Positions 19,128-27,846 of a DNA stretch of 64,000 nucleotides are shown piece after piece (the stretch's first letter is position 1; each line of letters begins with the position of its first letter). The DNA lies in the NCBI GenBank assembly GCA_900318815.1, contig ONMA01000005.1, forward strand, positions 82,628-146,627, given 5' to 3'. The DNA is from an uncultured Prevotellaceae bacterium. GTDB taxonomy: Bacteria; Bacteroidota; Bacteroidia; Bacteroidales; Bacteroidaceae. The position numbers were made by a program, and so were the translations under genes. The notes under the pieces were generated by a model. It saw nothing but the letters and a program-made list of their open reading frames with translations, was not told the origin of the DNA and made no database searches.

Positions 19128-19137
19128 TCGTTGGCTG

Positions 19138-19169
19138 CAAAGTTACGAATTACCCGGCAAATACCCAAA
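19138..19169 (-). promoter_or_regulatory. Promoter of GtrA gene
   Basis: On the minus strand, TTTG (19166-19169) and TAACTTTG (19138-19145) are separated by 20 bases, matching the Bacteroidetes -33/-7 promoter. It lies 11 bases upstream of the GtrA start. Confidence 0.65.
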
Positions 19170-19208
19170 AAAATGAGCCATTCTGCGCGATAATTCCCGA
19201 AAAAATTG

Positions 19209-19216
19209 TATTTTTG
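19209..19216 (+). promoter_or_regulatory. -7 element for PL11 gene
   Basis: TATTTTTG matches TAnnTTTG, 65 bases upstream of the PL11 start. No -33 TTTG at the usual spacing. Confidence 0.45.
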
Positions 19217-19281
19217 CAAAAACAAATCAAATAATCCCCTGATGGGGGTGTAAAAACATCAATCCTATTTCATTTTTACCA

Positions 19282-22200
19282 ATGCAGAGAAAACTATTAC
19301 TAACCTTGATGATTGCGTGCCTCTGTAGCATCGCATCGGCACAGCGCACGACCGACAAACTGGATCGTGGCGTGGTGGCTGTTCCGTCGGGAAGCGGCTC
19401 GTTCGTGAGCTGGCGCATCTTCGGCGAAGAGTATTACGACACGGAGTACAACCTTTACCGCAATGGCGTGAAGGTGAACGAGACCCCGCTGAAAGTGTCC
19501 AACTATACCGACTCCCAGGGGCGTGCAGGGTCTAAGTATCAGGTTGCCGCCGTGGTGCGCGGCGTGGAGCAGGAGAAGAGTGCCGAGGCAACGCGCCTCA
19601 GCCAGCAGTACATCCAGTTTGCCGTGAAGGAACTGCACTCCCGTCGGGGCACCAACATTACCAACGACTACAACATCAACGACATTGCCTTGGCCGACGT
19701 GGATGGCGACGGCATGAGCGAGTTCATCATGAAGCGCAACTACGGTCCCGATGGCTCGTCGGTGGCCAACGACTCGGCCTACAACTGCATCGAGTGCTAC
19801 AACATCAAGGGCGACCGTCTGTGGTGGATTGACCTCGGGCCTAACATGGTGTCGGGGCCTGACGAGCAATATGATGCTGTGGGCTACGACTGGGACGGTG
19901 ACGGCAAAGCCGAAATCCTGATGCGTGGAGCCGACAACATGATTATTCACCATGCCGACGGCACCGTGACCAACATCGGCAACATGAACGTGAACACGCG
20001 CAACACCGTCTTGCAGACGGCCAACATGACCTACACGAACACGGGTGCCGAGTACCTGCTCTATTTGGAGGGTGCCACGGGCAAGCCCTATCCCATCGGA
20101 AACAACGGAGCGTTGTGGATGGCCTACCCCCTGCCACGTGGCAATGCCGACGACTGGGGCGACGGTTATGGACACCGCTCGACAAAGCACTACTTTGGCG
20201 CTCCCTTCCTCGACGGTCGTCATCCCTTTATCTTCCTCGGGCGCGGCTGCTATACCAAGCACCACATGAAAGCCTTCAGCGTGAATCCCACGACCCATAA
20301 GCTCACGCAGTACTGGGAGTGGCAAAACAACGGCGGATGGAGCGACCCCTGGTATGGCAACGGCTTCCATAACTTCGGTATTGCCGATGTGGACTGGGAC
20401 GGACGCGATGAGATCTGCTTCGGCTCCATGGTCATCGACGACAACGGCAAGGGCCTCTCCACCACGGGGCTGGGCCACGGCGATGCCCAGCATTGCAGCG
20501 ACTTCGACCCCTATCGCCACGGTCAGGAGATTTTCACCTGCAACGAGGACGAGCCTGCCATGAACTACCGCGATGCCACGACATCGAAGATTTACTACCG
20601 CCTGCAGTCAACCGGCGACGACGGGCGGGCACTCTGCGGCAACTTCAGCAACCAGTACCCCGGTGCTATTGGCCACTCCAGCCAGTCGGGCACCATCTCC
20701 TGTGTCAGCGACAAGGTCATCTCGGGCGGTCCCTCGGGCTTCACCAATAACTTCCGCATCTACTGGGACGGCGACCTCTTGGAGGAAGGACTCGACGGAG
20801 CCTCTTCGCGTGAGGGAGCGGCCCGTGTGTTCAAGGCCGACGGTTCCGTCGTCTTCACCGCCGACGGCACCGCCAACTGCAACTGGACGAAGAACACCCC
20901 CAGTGCCACGGGCGATATTCTGGGCGACTGGCGCGAAGAGATCATCGTGCGCACCAATGATAATAAATATGTACGTGTGTACACTACTAATATAGCCACC
21001 AACTATCGCAACTATACGCTCTGGCACGATCATCAGTACCGCCAGGGCATGGTGTGGGAGAGCATGGGCTACAACCAGCCTCCACATGCCAGCTACTTCC
21101 TTGGCGAACTGGAGGACATCACCGTGGCTCCCCCGCCCCTCACCATGACAGGACGCATCGAGGTGGCCAATGGCGGCACCATCGACAACAGCCTTGACGG
21201 CCAGCATGTCATCGTGTGCGAGACGGGCAACACGCAGATAAGCATAGCCAACGGCGTGCAGCCCTGGGTGGCCACCTTCAATGTGCCCTCGTGGGTGCAG
21301 GGCACCAACAGCAGCATCACCAACGGCAACCCGAAAATCAACTACGTCTACTATACCTGCAACGTCACGGGCGGAGCTTTCGCAGGCACCACCCGCCTGG
21401 TGAAGCAGGGCGACGGCATCCTGAACCTGCCCAAGGTGGACATGATGCACACAGGCAACACCGACGTGTGGGCTGGAACGCTCAACTTCGACGGAACGCT
21501 CCGTCAGTCTCCCCTCTGGCTGAATCGCTTTGCCGAGCTGAACAGCGACGGGGGCGAGTTCCTCAGCATCAAGATGGACTATGACTCAAAACTTCGCCCG
21601 GGGCGTGCCAGCCATAAGGGTTCTATTACTACCCAGACGTTGCAGTTGGGCTTCGGGTCGCGCATCGTCTTCGACCTCTATTGCAACGACCTCACAGCCG
21701 ACCAAGTGAATGCTGGTCAGCTGAGCATTGAAACAAAGTCGTGGCAGTATGGTCCGGCTTACCTCACGCCCGTGTTCGAGTTCGTGGTGCATGAGGCCAG
21801 TGCCATTGCCGAAGGCAAGTACCTCTTAGGCGAGATTGGCACGGTGAGCGGCGACCTTGGCAGCATCAAGATCGAAGGCACCGGCACCCAGAAGAAAGCC
21901 AGTCTGCTCTATGAGGGCGGCAAGCTTTACTTGCAGGTGGCAGGCATGCGCGACAACGCCACCATCGTGTGGAACGGCAACGAGAGCAATATCTGGGAGA
22001 TGGCCGGGGCGGCCAACTTCTCCCTGACCGGCGACGAATCGGCCACCAATGCCCCCTTCGTCAACGGTGATGTCGTGCATTTCACCGACGATGCTACGAC
22101 AACTTCCGTCAGCCTCAGTGGCGAGATGGAGGCCGACAGCGTGATCGTAGACAACAGCACCAAGAACTACACCTTCACCGGCACGGGGGCACTCGTGGGC

Positions 22201-23817
22201 AACACCTCCTTGGTGAAGCGTGGCAAGGGTAGCCTCACCATCCGTAACGACAATACCTACACCGGCGGCAACCGCATTTCGGGCGGCTCGGTCACCGTTT
22301 CCTCGTTGGCCAATGCCAACCAGGCCAAGGGCAACCTGGGTGCCATGACCACGGCGGCCTCGAAGTTCATCATTGAGAATGGCGGCGAACTGCGCACCAC
22401 TGCCGCCGTGACCAACGGCTCGGCCATCCAGTTTGCCGGTGAGGAAGGCGGTGCCATCAACAACACTGCCGACTTCATCGTTGACCGTGCCATGACAGGC
22501 ACCGTGGCCACCAAGAAGGGTACAGGATGGATGAAGCTGAACGTGAGCAACAGCAGCCTGAACAAGCTCATCGTGGCAGCTGGTACCGTGCAGTGCATCA
22601 ACTCGGCCACCCCGGCAAAGACCGTGGAGTATCAGGGCGGCACCCTGCGCGAGAACACGGGAACCAGTTATACTGTCAACGTGCCCAAGAACAAGCAAGG
22701 CTCCTGGTACATGGCCAACCGCTCCACCTACACCAACAAACTGACGGGTGAGGGCACGCTCACCATCTACTGCACCACCGAGAAGGGTTCCAACTACTAT
22801 GCTACGCGCACGCCCATCCAGTGCAACTTCTCTGAGTTCGAGGGAACCATCAAGCCTACGTCGAGCCAGGACGACCCCGCCGTGCTGCGCTTCACGCTCA
22901 ACACGAGCGGCGGTATGCCCAACGGCACGATGGACATTGCGGCTACCGTTGAGGTGCAGAACAGCGGAAAGACCTTCCGCATAGGTAAGCTCGCGGGCAA
23001 CGGTGCCCTGGGCGGTAGCTGCACCTTCAGCAACGGCGGCAGCGTGGGAGCCAACACCTGGCAGGTGGGCAATGACGCTAACTGGACCACGTCGGTCAAG
23101 GTGGTCAGCAACGCCAGCCTGGTCAAGCTGGGTGCGGGCAAGGTGACGTGGAATGGCAAGAACACCAATACGGGTACGACCAGCATCAACGAGGGCGAGC
23201 TGTGTCTCGGCACGTCGGCCGGCTTAGGCACGGGTACGCTCACCATCGGGGCTACAGGAACACTGTCGGGCAACAACAATAAGAACGCCCTCACCAACTC
23301 CTCGGTAGTGGTCAACGGCATCCTGCGTCCCGGAGCCTTCGACGGAGCTACCTCGGGTTCTGTCCTGATAGACAACAAGCCCCTGACCATCAACGCCTCG
23401 GGCATGCTTGTCATCGGCGTCATACGTCCCACGACCAGCCTGACCAGCGGTTGCACTTCCGTCGAGGGAGTCAGCAAGCTCACCATCAACGGAACTGTCT
23501 GCATCGTGCCGTCGGCCAGTCACAAGCTCCAGGTGGGCGACAGCATCCGTATCTTCCAGGCTGGCAGCTTTACGGGCACGCCCAAGTTCGACATGCAGGG
23601 CGGCATTGAGTGGGACACGAGCCGCATCAGCGAGGGATGGCTCTTCGTCAGGGGTATCGACGGCATCATCGACGGTAGCCACTGTGTCACCGCCCACGAC
23701 GCACCGGCCAATATCTACGACCTCAACGGTCGCCTCGTTCGTTCGCAGGCTACGATCACAGAGGGGCTTCCCGCAGGCATCTACCTGATGAATGGTCGCA
23801 AGGTGATAATCAAGTAA
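19282..23817 (+). CDS. PL11 rhamnogalacturonan lyase fused to beta-helical repeats and T9SS-like tail
   Basis: The protein is 1511 residues. A signal peptide (LLLTLMIACLCSIASA) is followed at about 22-615 by a family 11 polysaccharide lyase (eight-bladed propeller of YesW/YesX type): LDRGVVAVPSGSG, VDGDGMSEFIMKRNY, YDWDGDGKAEILMRGAD, GNADDWGDGYGHRS, KHHMKAF and VDWDGRDEICFG. PL11 enzymes cleave the rhamnogalacturonan I backbone of pectin by beta-elimination. From about 640 to 1440 there are autotransporter-like beta-helix repeats (LVKRGKGSLTI, NTYTGG, GTTSINEGELCLG). The end (IYDLNGRLVR … GIYLMNGRKVIIK) resembles a T9SS tail. No SusC/D pair is adjacent. Confidence 0.9.
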   Translation: MQRKLLLTLMIACLCSIASAQRTTDKLDRGVVAVPSGSGSFVSWRIFGEEYYDTEYNLYRNGVKVNETPLKVSNYTDSQGRAGSKYQVAAVVRGVEQEKSAEATRLSQQYIQFAVKELHSRRGTNITNDYNINDIALADVDGDGMSEFIMKRNYGPDGSSVANDSAYNCIECYNIKGDRLWWIDLGPNMVSGPDEQYDAVGYDWDGDGKAEILMRGADNMIIHHADGTVTNIGNMNVNTRNTVLQTANMTYTNTGAEYLLYLEGATGKPYPIGNNGALWMAYPLPRGNADDWGDGYGHRSTKHYFGAPFLDGRHPFIFLGRGCYTKHHMKAFSVNPTTHKLTQYWEWQNNGGWSDPWYGNGFHNFGIADVDWDGRDEICFGSMVIDDNGKGLSTTGLGHGDAQHCSDFDPYRHGQEIFTCNEDEPAMNYRDATTSKIYYRLQSTGDDGRALCGNFSNQYPGAIGHSSQSGTISCVSDKVISGGPSGFTNNFRIYWDGDLLEEGLDGASSREGAARVFKADGSVVFTADGTANCNWTKNTPSATGDILGDWREEIIVRTNDNKYVRVYTTNIATNYRNYTLWHDHQYRQGMVWESMGYNQPPHASYFLGELEDITVAPPPLTMTGRIEVANGGTIDNSLDGQHVIVCETGNTQISIANGVQPWVATFNVPSWVQGTNSSITNGNPKINYVYYTCNVTGGAFAGTTRLVKQGDGILNLPKVDMMHTGNTDVWAGTLNFDGTLRQSPLWLNRFAELNSDGGEFLSIKMDYDSKLRPGRASHKGSITTQTLQLGFGSRIVFDLYCNDLTADQVNAGQLSIETKSWQYGPAYLTPVFEFVVHEASAIAEGKYLLGEIGTVSGDLGSIKIEGTGTQKKASLLYEGGKLYLQVAGMRDNATIVWNGNESNIWEMAGAANFSLTGDESATNAPFVNGDVVHFTDDATTTSVSLSGEMEADSVIVDNSTKNYTFTGTGALVGNTSLVKRGKGSLTIRNDNTYTGGNRISGGSVTVSSLANANQAKGNLGAMTTAASKFIIENGGELRTTAAVTNGSAIQFAGEEGGAINNTADFIVDRAMTGTVATKKGTGWMKLNVSNSSLNKLIVAAGTVQCINSATPAKTVEYQGGTLRENTGTSYTVNVPKNKQGSWYMANRSTYTNKLTGEGTLTIYCTTEKGSNYYATRTPIQCNFSEFEGTIKPTSSQDDPAVLRFTLNTSGGMPNGTMDIAATVEVQNSGKTFRIGKLAGNGALGGSCTFSNGGSVGANTWQVGNDANWTTSVKVVSNASLVKLGAGKVTWNGKNTNTGTTSINEGELCLGTSAGLGTGTLTIGATGTLSGNNNKNALTNSSVVVNGILRPGAFDGATSGSVLIDNKPLTINASGMLVIGVIRPTTSLTSGCTSVEGVSKLTINGTVCIVPSASHKLQVGDSIRIFQAGSFTGTPKFDMQGGIEWDTSRISEGWLFVRGIDGIIDGSHCVTAHDAPANIYDLNGRLVRSQATITEGLPAGIYLMNGRKVIIK

Positions 23818-23840
23818 CAAACCTCCGACGTAATCATGGC

Positions 23841-24170
23841 CACGGTTTTTCACGGTTTTCCACGGTTTTTACAAATTGCCCGTATAAAACCGTGTAAAAC
23901 CGTGGCAATGAAGAATAACATCGATGCTGCCCGTATAAAACCGTGTAAAACTGTGGCAATGAAGAATAACATCGATGCTGCCCGTATAAAACCGTGTAAA
24001 ACTGTGGCAATGAAGAATAACATCGCTGCTGCCCGTATAAAACCGTGTAAAACCGTGGCAATGACGAATAACATCGATGCTGCCCGTATAAAACCGTATA
24101 AAACCGTGGCAATGAAGAATATCATCGATGCTGCCCGTATAAAACCGTATAAAACCGTGGCCATGAATAG
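23841..24170 (+). repeat. 51-bp tandem repeat array
   Basis: Units of exactly 51 bp begin at 23878, 23929, 23980, 24031, 24082 and 24133 (the last partial). Each starts GCCCGTATAAAACCGTG and contains GGCAATGAAGAATAACATC. Copies differ by only a few bases, the 3' ones having GTATAAAACCGTATAAAACC. Just upstream (23841-23870) CACGGTTTT occurs three times in inverse orientation and could fold back on the first unit. Since 51 is a multiple of three, a frame remains open (23836-24213, repeated RIKPCKTVAMKNNIDAA), but there is no sign that it is a gene. This accounts for the gap 23818-24233. Confidence 0.9.
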
Positions 24171-24233
24171 TGGACTGGGCAGTTTACCGATTACTTATCT
24201 AAATTTGAAATAGAACACCAAATCAAAAAGACT

Positions 24234-26342
24234 ATGATTAACAAGCAACTATTAGAACCGGAGAGTATTGTGGTTATCGGCGGTTCGAACAATGTGCATA
24301 AGCCTGGTGGTGCCGTGGTGCGCAACCTGCTGAGCGGTGGCTACAAGGGCATACTGCGTGTGGTCAACCCGAAGGAAGACGAGGTGCAGGGCATCAAGGT
24401 GTTCCACGACGTGCAGGGGGTGCCCCCCACCGACCTGGCCATCCTCGTGGTGGCAGCGAGGTTCTGCCCCCAGTATGTGGAGTACCTTGCAGCCGAGAAG
24501 CAGGTGCGAGCCTTCATCATCATCTCGGCGGGCTTTGGCGAGGAGACCCATGAGGGAGCCTTGCTCGAACAGCAGATTCTGGACACCTGCGAGAAGTACG
24601 GCTGTGCGCTCATCGGCCCCAACTGTATCGGCCTGCTCACACGCTGGCATCACTCCGTGTTCACCAAGCCCATCCCACAGCTCAATCCCCGGGGCGTCGA
24701 CTTCATCAGCGGTTCGGGGGCCACGGCGGTGTTCATCCTGGAGAGTGCTGTGACGAAGGGCTTGCCCTTCAACTCCGTGTGGTCGATAGGTAATGGTAAG
24801 CAGATAGGCATTGAGACGGTGCTGGAATATATGGACGAGCACTTCGATGCAGGGCGCGACTCACTCATCAAACTGCTTTATATCGAGAACATTGCCGACC
24901 CCGACAAACTGCTCTACCACGCCACCTCGCTCATTAAGAAAGGCTGTCGCATTGCAGCTATCAAGGCAGGCTCCTCCACGGCAGGCAGCCGTGCAGCTTC
25001 GAGCCACACGGGTGCCATCGCTTCGAGCGACTCAGCTGTTGAGGCTCTTTTCCGCAAGGCGGGTATCGTGCGCTGCTTCTCGCGCGAAGAACTCACCACC
25101 GTGGGGTGTATCTTTAATATACAATCCCCCCTGTCATCGGTTGGGGAAGAAACGATGCAAACTCCCGTCAGGAAAGTAGGAGGAACCTCGTTTGCCATTA
25201 TCACCCATGCGGGCGGCCCTGGTGTCATGCTCACCGATGCCCTGTCGAAGGGCGGGATGAGTGTGCCACCGCTCAGCGGCCCTGTTGCCGAGGAACTGAA
25301 GTCGAAACTCTACCCCGGCTCGTCGGTGGCCAATCCCATCGACATCCTGGCCACGGGCACGCCCGAACACTTAGGCATTGCCATTGACTATTGCGAGCAG
25401 AAGTTCGACAACATCGATGCCATCATGGTCATCTTCGGCACGCCCGGCCTCGTAAAGGTCTACGAGACCTACAACGTGCTTCACCAGAAGATCCTGACCT
25501 GCAAGAAGCCCATTTTCCCCATCCTGCCCAGCGTGAACACGGCAGGTCCCGAGGTGCAGGAGTTTCTGAGCCGGGGACACGTGAACTTCAGCGACGAGGT
25601 GACCCTTGCCACTGCCCTGACGCAGGTGATGAAGACCCCGGCCCCAGCCGACCAGACGCTGACGATACACGGGGTCGATGTGCCTCGCATCCGCCGCATC
25701 ATCGATGGCATAACGGAAAATGGCTACATCGTTCCAAACCTTGTCCATGAGCTCTTGCAGAGTGCCGGCATTCCCACGGTGCCCGAGTTCGTCAGTGCCG
25801 ACAAGGCCGAGGTGGTGGCCTTTGCCGAGAAGTGTGGCTATCCTGTAGTGGCTAAGGTGGTAGGCCCCGTACATAAGAGCGACGTGGGGGGCGTGTCGCT
25901 CAATATCCGTTCGAAGGAGGTACTCTCTGCCGAGTTCGACCGTATGATGCAGATTCCTGATGCCACCGCCATCATGGTGCAGAAGATGATCAAGGGCACG
26001 GAGCTGTTCATCGGTGCCAAGTACGAGCTGCGCTTCGGCCATGTGGTGCTTTGCGGCTTAGGCGGCATCTTCGTCGAGGTGCTGAAGGACGTGTCTTCTG
26101 GCCTGGCACCCCTCACCTACGAGGAAGCCGACTCGATGATTCGTTCGCTCCGGGGCTATAAGATTCTGAAAGGTACGCGAGGCCAGAAGGGCATCAACGA
26201 GCGCAAGTATGCCGAGATCATCGTGCGGCTTTCCACCCTCCTTCGCTTCGCCACGGAAATCAAGGAGATGGACATCAATCCCCTCCTGGCCGACGAGGAC
26301 AACGTCATTGCCGTGGATGCCCGCATCCTGGTCGAGAAATAA
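24234..26342 (+). CDS. ADP-forming acetate/acyl-CoA synthetase, fused alpha-beta
   Basis: The 702-residue protein combines both subunits: CoA-binding domain (IVVIGGSNNVHKPGG at the N-terminus), ligase-CoA domain with IGPNCIG and FISGSGATAV, the conserved HTGA with phosphorylatable His at about 257 (SHTGAIASSDSAVEAL), and a C-terminal ATP-grasp domain from about 490 (YPVVAKVVGPVHKSDVGGV, MVQKMIKG, DINPLLAD). It converts acyl-CoA, ADP and phosphate to the acid, CoA and ATP, and fits energy conservation together with the ferredoxin oxidoreductases in this window. Its last 19 codons and the following 3' sequence are duplicated at 26631-26775. Confidence 0.92.
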   Translation: MINKQLLEPESIVVIGGSNNVHKPGGAVVRNLLSGGYKGILRVVNPKEDEVQGIKVFHDVQGVPPTDLAILVVAARFCPQYVEYLAAEKQVRAFIIISAGFGEETHEGALLEQQILDTCEKYGCALIGPNCIGLLTRWHHSVFTKPIPQLNPRGVDFISGSGATAVFILESAVTKGLPFNSVWSIGNGKQIGIETVLEYMDEHFDAGRDSLIKLLYIENIADPDKLLYHATSLIKKGCRIAAIKAGSSTAGSRAASSHTGAIASSDSAVEALFRKAGIVRCFSREELTTVGCIFNIQSPLSSVGEETMQTPVRKVGGTSFAIITHAGGPGVMLTDALSKGGMSVPPLSGPVAEELKSKLYPGSSVANPIDILATGTPEHLGIAIDYCEQKFDNIDAIMVIFGTPGLVKVYETYNVLHQKILTCKKPIFPILPSVNTAGPEVQEFLSRGHVNFSDEVTLATALTQVMKTPAPADQTLTIHGVDVPRIRRIIDGITENGYIVPNLVHELLQSAGIPTVPEFVSADKAEVVAFAEKCGYPVVAKVVGPVHKSDVGGVSLNIRSKEVLSAEFDRMMQIPDATAIMVQKMIKGTELFIGAKYELRFGHVVLCGLGGIFVEVLKDVSSGLAPLTYEEADSMIRSLRGYKILKGTRGQKGINERKYAEIIVRLSTLLRFATEIKEMDINPLLADEDNVIAVDARILVEK

Positions 26343-26426
26343 ACAGCAACAGGAGGGCGTGTCATAATAATCTACAACGGATTACACGGATTAAACGGAT
26401 TTTTTAAGTTGCTGATTATCAGTCGT
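26282..26426 (+). repeat. 145-bp direct repeat, left copy (3' end of acyl-CoA synthetase gene)
   Basis: The stretch covers the last codons of the synthetase gene and 84 bases downstream. It recurs at 26631-26775 with one difference (C to T at 26326/26675). Its downstream end lies in the loop of an ACGGATTAAACGG palindrome half. Confidence 0.92.
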
Positions 26427-26630
26427 CATACTTTCTTTTTCCTGTTTTCCGCGCTTTTTTGAATCACCATTGTAACTACTTGATAATCAGACATACTTGC
26501 CCTTATGCTGAGTGACCCGAAAATATTCGGACGAAATAGAATACCGTACCCCCCTACGGGCGAAAGAGCAAATACGCGAGTTTTGAGAGCCTTGGCTTTT
26601 CTTCGTGGGTGTCCCAATGCGGAAAACAGG

Positions 26631-26775
26631 CCTCCTGGCCGACGAGGACAACGTCATTGCCGTGGATGCCCGCATTCTGGTCGAGAAATAAACAGCAACA
26701 GGAGGGCGTGTCATAATAATCTACAACGGATTACACGGATTAAACGGATTTTTTAAGTTGCTGATTATCAGTCGT
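26631..26775 (+). pseudogene. 145-bp direct repeat, right copy (fragment of synthetase 3' end)
   Basis: The fragment encodes LLADEDNVIAVDARILVEK and a stop, with no upstream gene. It is the second copy of 26282-26426, at an offset of 349 bases. The 204 bases between the copies contain CCGTACCCCCCTACGGG and no gene. Together these account for the gap 26343-26820. Confidence 0.88.
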
Positions 26776-26820
26776 TCTTTTTTACATGGAGTCCATCACC
26801 GTCAGGAATAGGCTGATACG

Positions 26821-27723
26821 CTAAACTTCCTCGTCGCCCCCGTAGGCCTCGGTGCCGATGGTTTCCTGACTGCCGATGGTGAGCTGGCGCAGGTCGTAGT
26901 AGGAGCCGTTGTAGATGTTGAAGTCCACGTAGCCCTTGATACCGGGCAGACGGCCCACGTCGGTGTGCTGCCAGAACTTCCATTCGCCCTTGTATTCCAC
27001 GCTGTCCACGTAGTAATGCGCTATCCAGTAGGGGTATTGGTCGAAGACCTTGTCGTTGAGGTAGCGCATCTTGAATTTATAATAGGTATAGATGATGGGC
27101 TTCACCTGATAGTGGTTCTCCACGATGTGAAGCCATTCCAGCACGCTCTGCTTGAACTCCTCGTCGCTCTGCTGCTTGGGCTTGTGTTCCACATCGAGCA
27201 CAGGCGGCAGGTCGCCTTTTTCCAACTGCACCACGTCGATGAAGTACTGGGCCTGCTCGCGGGCAGGGGAGTGTACGCTGTAGAAATGATAGGCACCACG
27301 GGTGAAGCCGTACTCCAGTGCCTGGTTGAAGTTGTCGTAGAACTTCGGGTCGGTGCGGTTGGCACCTTCCGTGGCCTTGATCATCACGAACCTGACGGGA
27401 CACTTGTCAATCATGCCCTGGTTGCGCAGCACTTCCCAGTCGATGTCGCCCTGGTAGTGGGAGATGTCAATGCCATGAATCTCATAGCCTTCAGGTTGCG
27501 GCACGTAGCCATACAGGGCTTTCCAGCGGAACCCGAAGGGAGAGACGAAGAAATAATAGAAAAACCACACGTAGACTGCCGCCAACGAGAGACCGCCTAT
27601 CCAGAAGGCCCAGCGGGGCATCTTCTGCAACAGCCGAACCCATAGCCCGGGACGCTTGCGGCGCACAGGGCTGGTAAGGCGTGGCTTCCTCGGTTTCTTT
27701 GTGCGGTGAGGTGTGGTTGGCAT
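26821..27723 (-). CDS. GH25-family lysozyme with N-terminal membrane anchor
   Basis: The protein is 300 residues. A basic N-terminus is followed by one membrane segment (about 35-55, WIGGLSLAAVYVWFFYYFF). A GH25 muramidase domain starts near 85: HGIDISHYQGDIDW, FVMIKATEG, RGAYHFYS, and LPPVLDVEHK with the catalytic DxE. It continues with PIIYTYYKF, WIAHYY, WQHTD and VDFNIYNG. It would cleave MurNAc-GlcNAc bonds in peptidoglycan from the inner-membrane surface. It is a single minus-strand gene between the duplicated synthetase tail and the pfp gene. Confidence 0.92.
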   Translation of the reverse strand: MPTTPHRTKKPRKPRLTSPVRRKRPGLWVRLLQKMPRWAFWIGGLSLAAVYVWFFYYFFVSPFGFRWKALYGYVPQPEGYEIHGIDISHYQGDIDWEVLRNQGMIDKCPVRFVMIKATEGANRTDPKFYDNFNQALEYGFTRGAYHFYSVHSPAREQAQYFIDVVQLEKGDLPPVLDVEHKPKQQSDEEFKQSVLEWLHIVENHYQVKPIIYTYYKFKMRYLNDKVFDQYPYWIAHYYVDSVEYKGEWKFWQHTDVGRLPGIKGYVDFNIYNGSYYDLRQLTIGSQETIGTEAYGGDEEV

Positions 27724-27737
27724 TCCCTTTCACTAAT

Positions 27738-27805
27738 AATTGAGAACTGATAATGGTTAATTATTCCGCAGAAGGCAGTTAATTATCCATTATCAGTTCT
27801 CAATT
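27738..27805. repeat. AATTGAGAACTGATAATGG inverted repeat
   Basis: Perfect 19-base arms (27738-27756 and 27787-27805), with a second TTAATTAT inner pair, lie between the GH25 and pfp genes. They are followed by TTGTCAATTATCAATTGTC. It is one of several unrelated palindromes at gene ends in this window. Confidence 0.75.
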
Positions 27806-27846
27806 TCCATTACTTAATTGTCAATTATCAATTGTCAATTCGCCGT

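Noticed and set aside
23841-24170. CRISPR-like array
   Set aside because: The 51-bp units abut without variable spacers, and there are no cas genes; it is a plain tandem repeat.
23836-24213. 125-residue ORF over the 51-bp repeats
   Set aside because: It is open only because the unit is a multiple of three; there is no signal peptide, promoter or family resemblance, and the opposite strand is open too.
26500-26620. Integron attC-like site or mobile-element end near CCGTACCCCCCTACGGG
   Set aside because: Only one short hairpin is visible, with no R'/R'' core boxes, no cassette gene and no integrase in the window.
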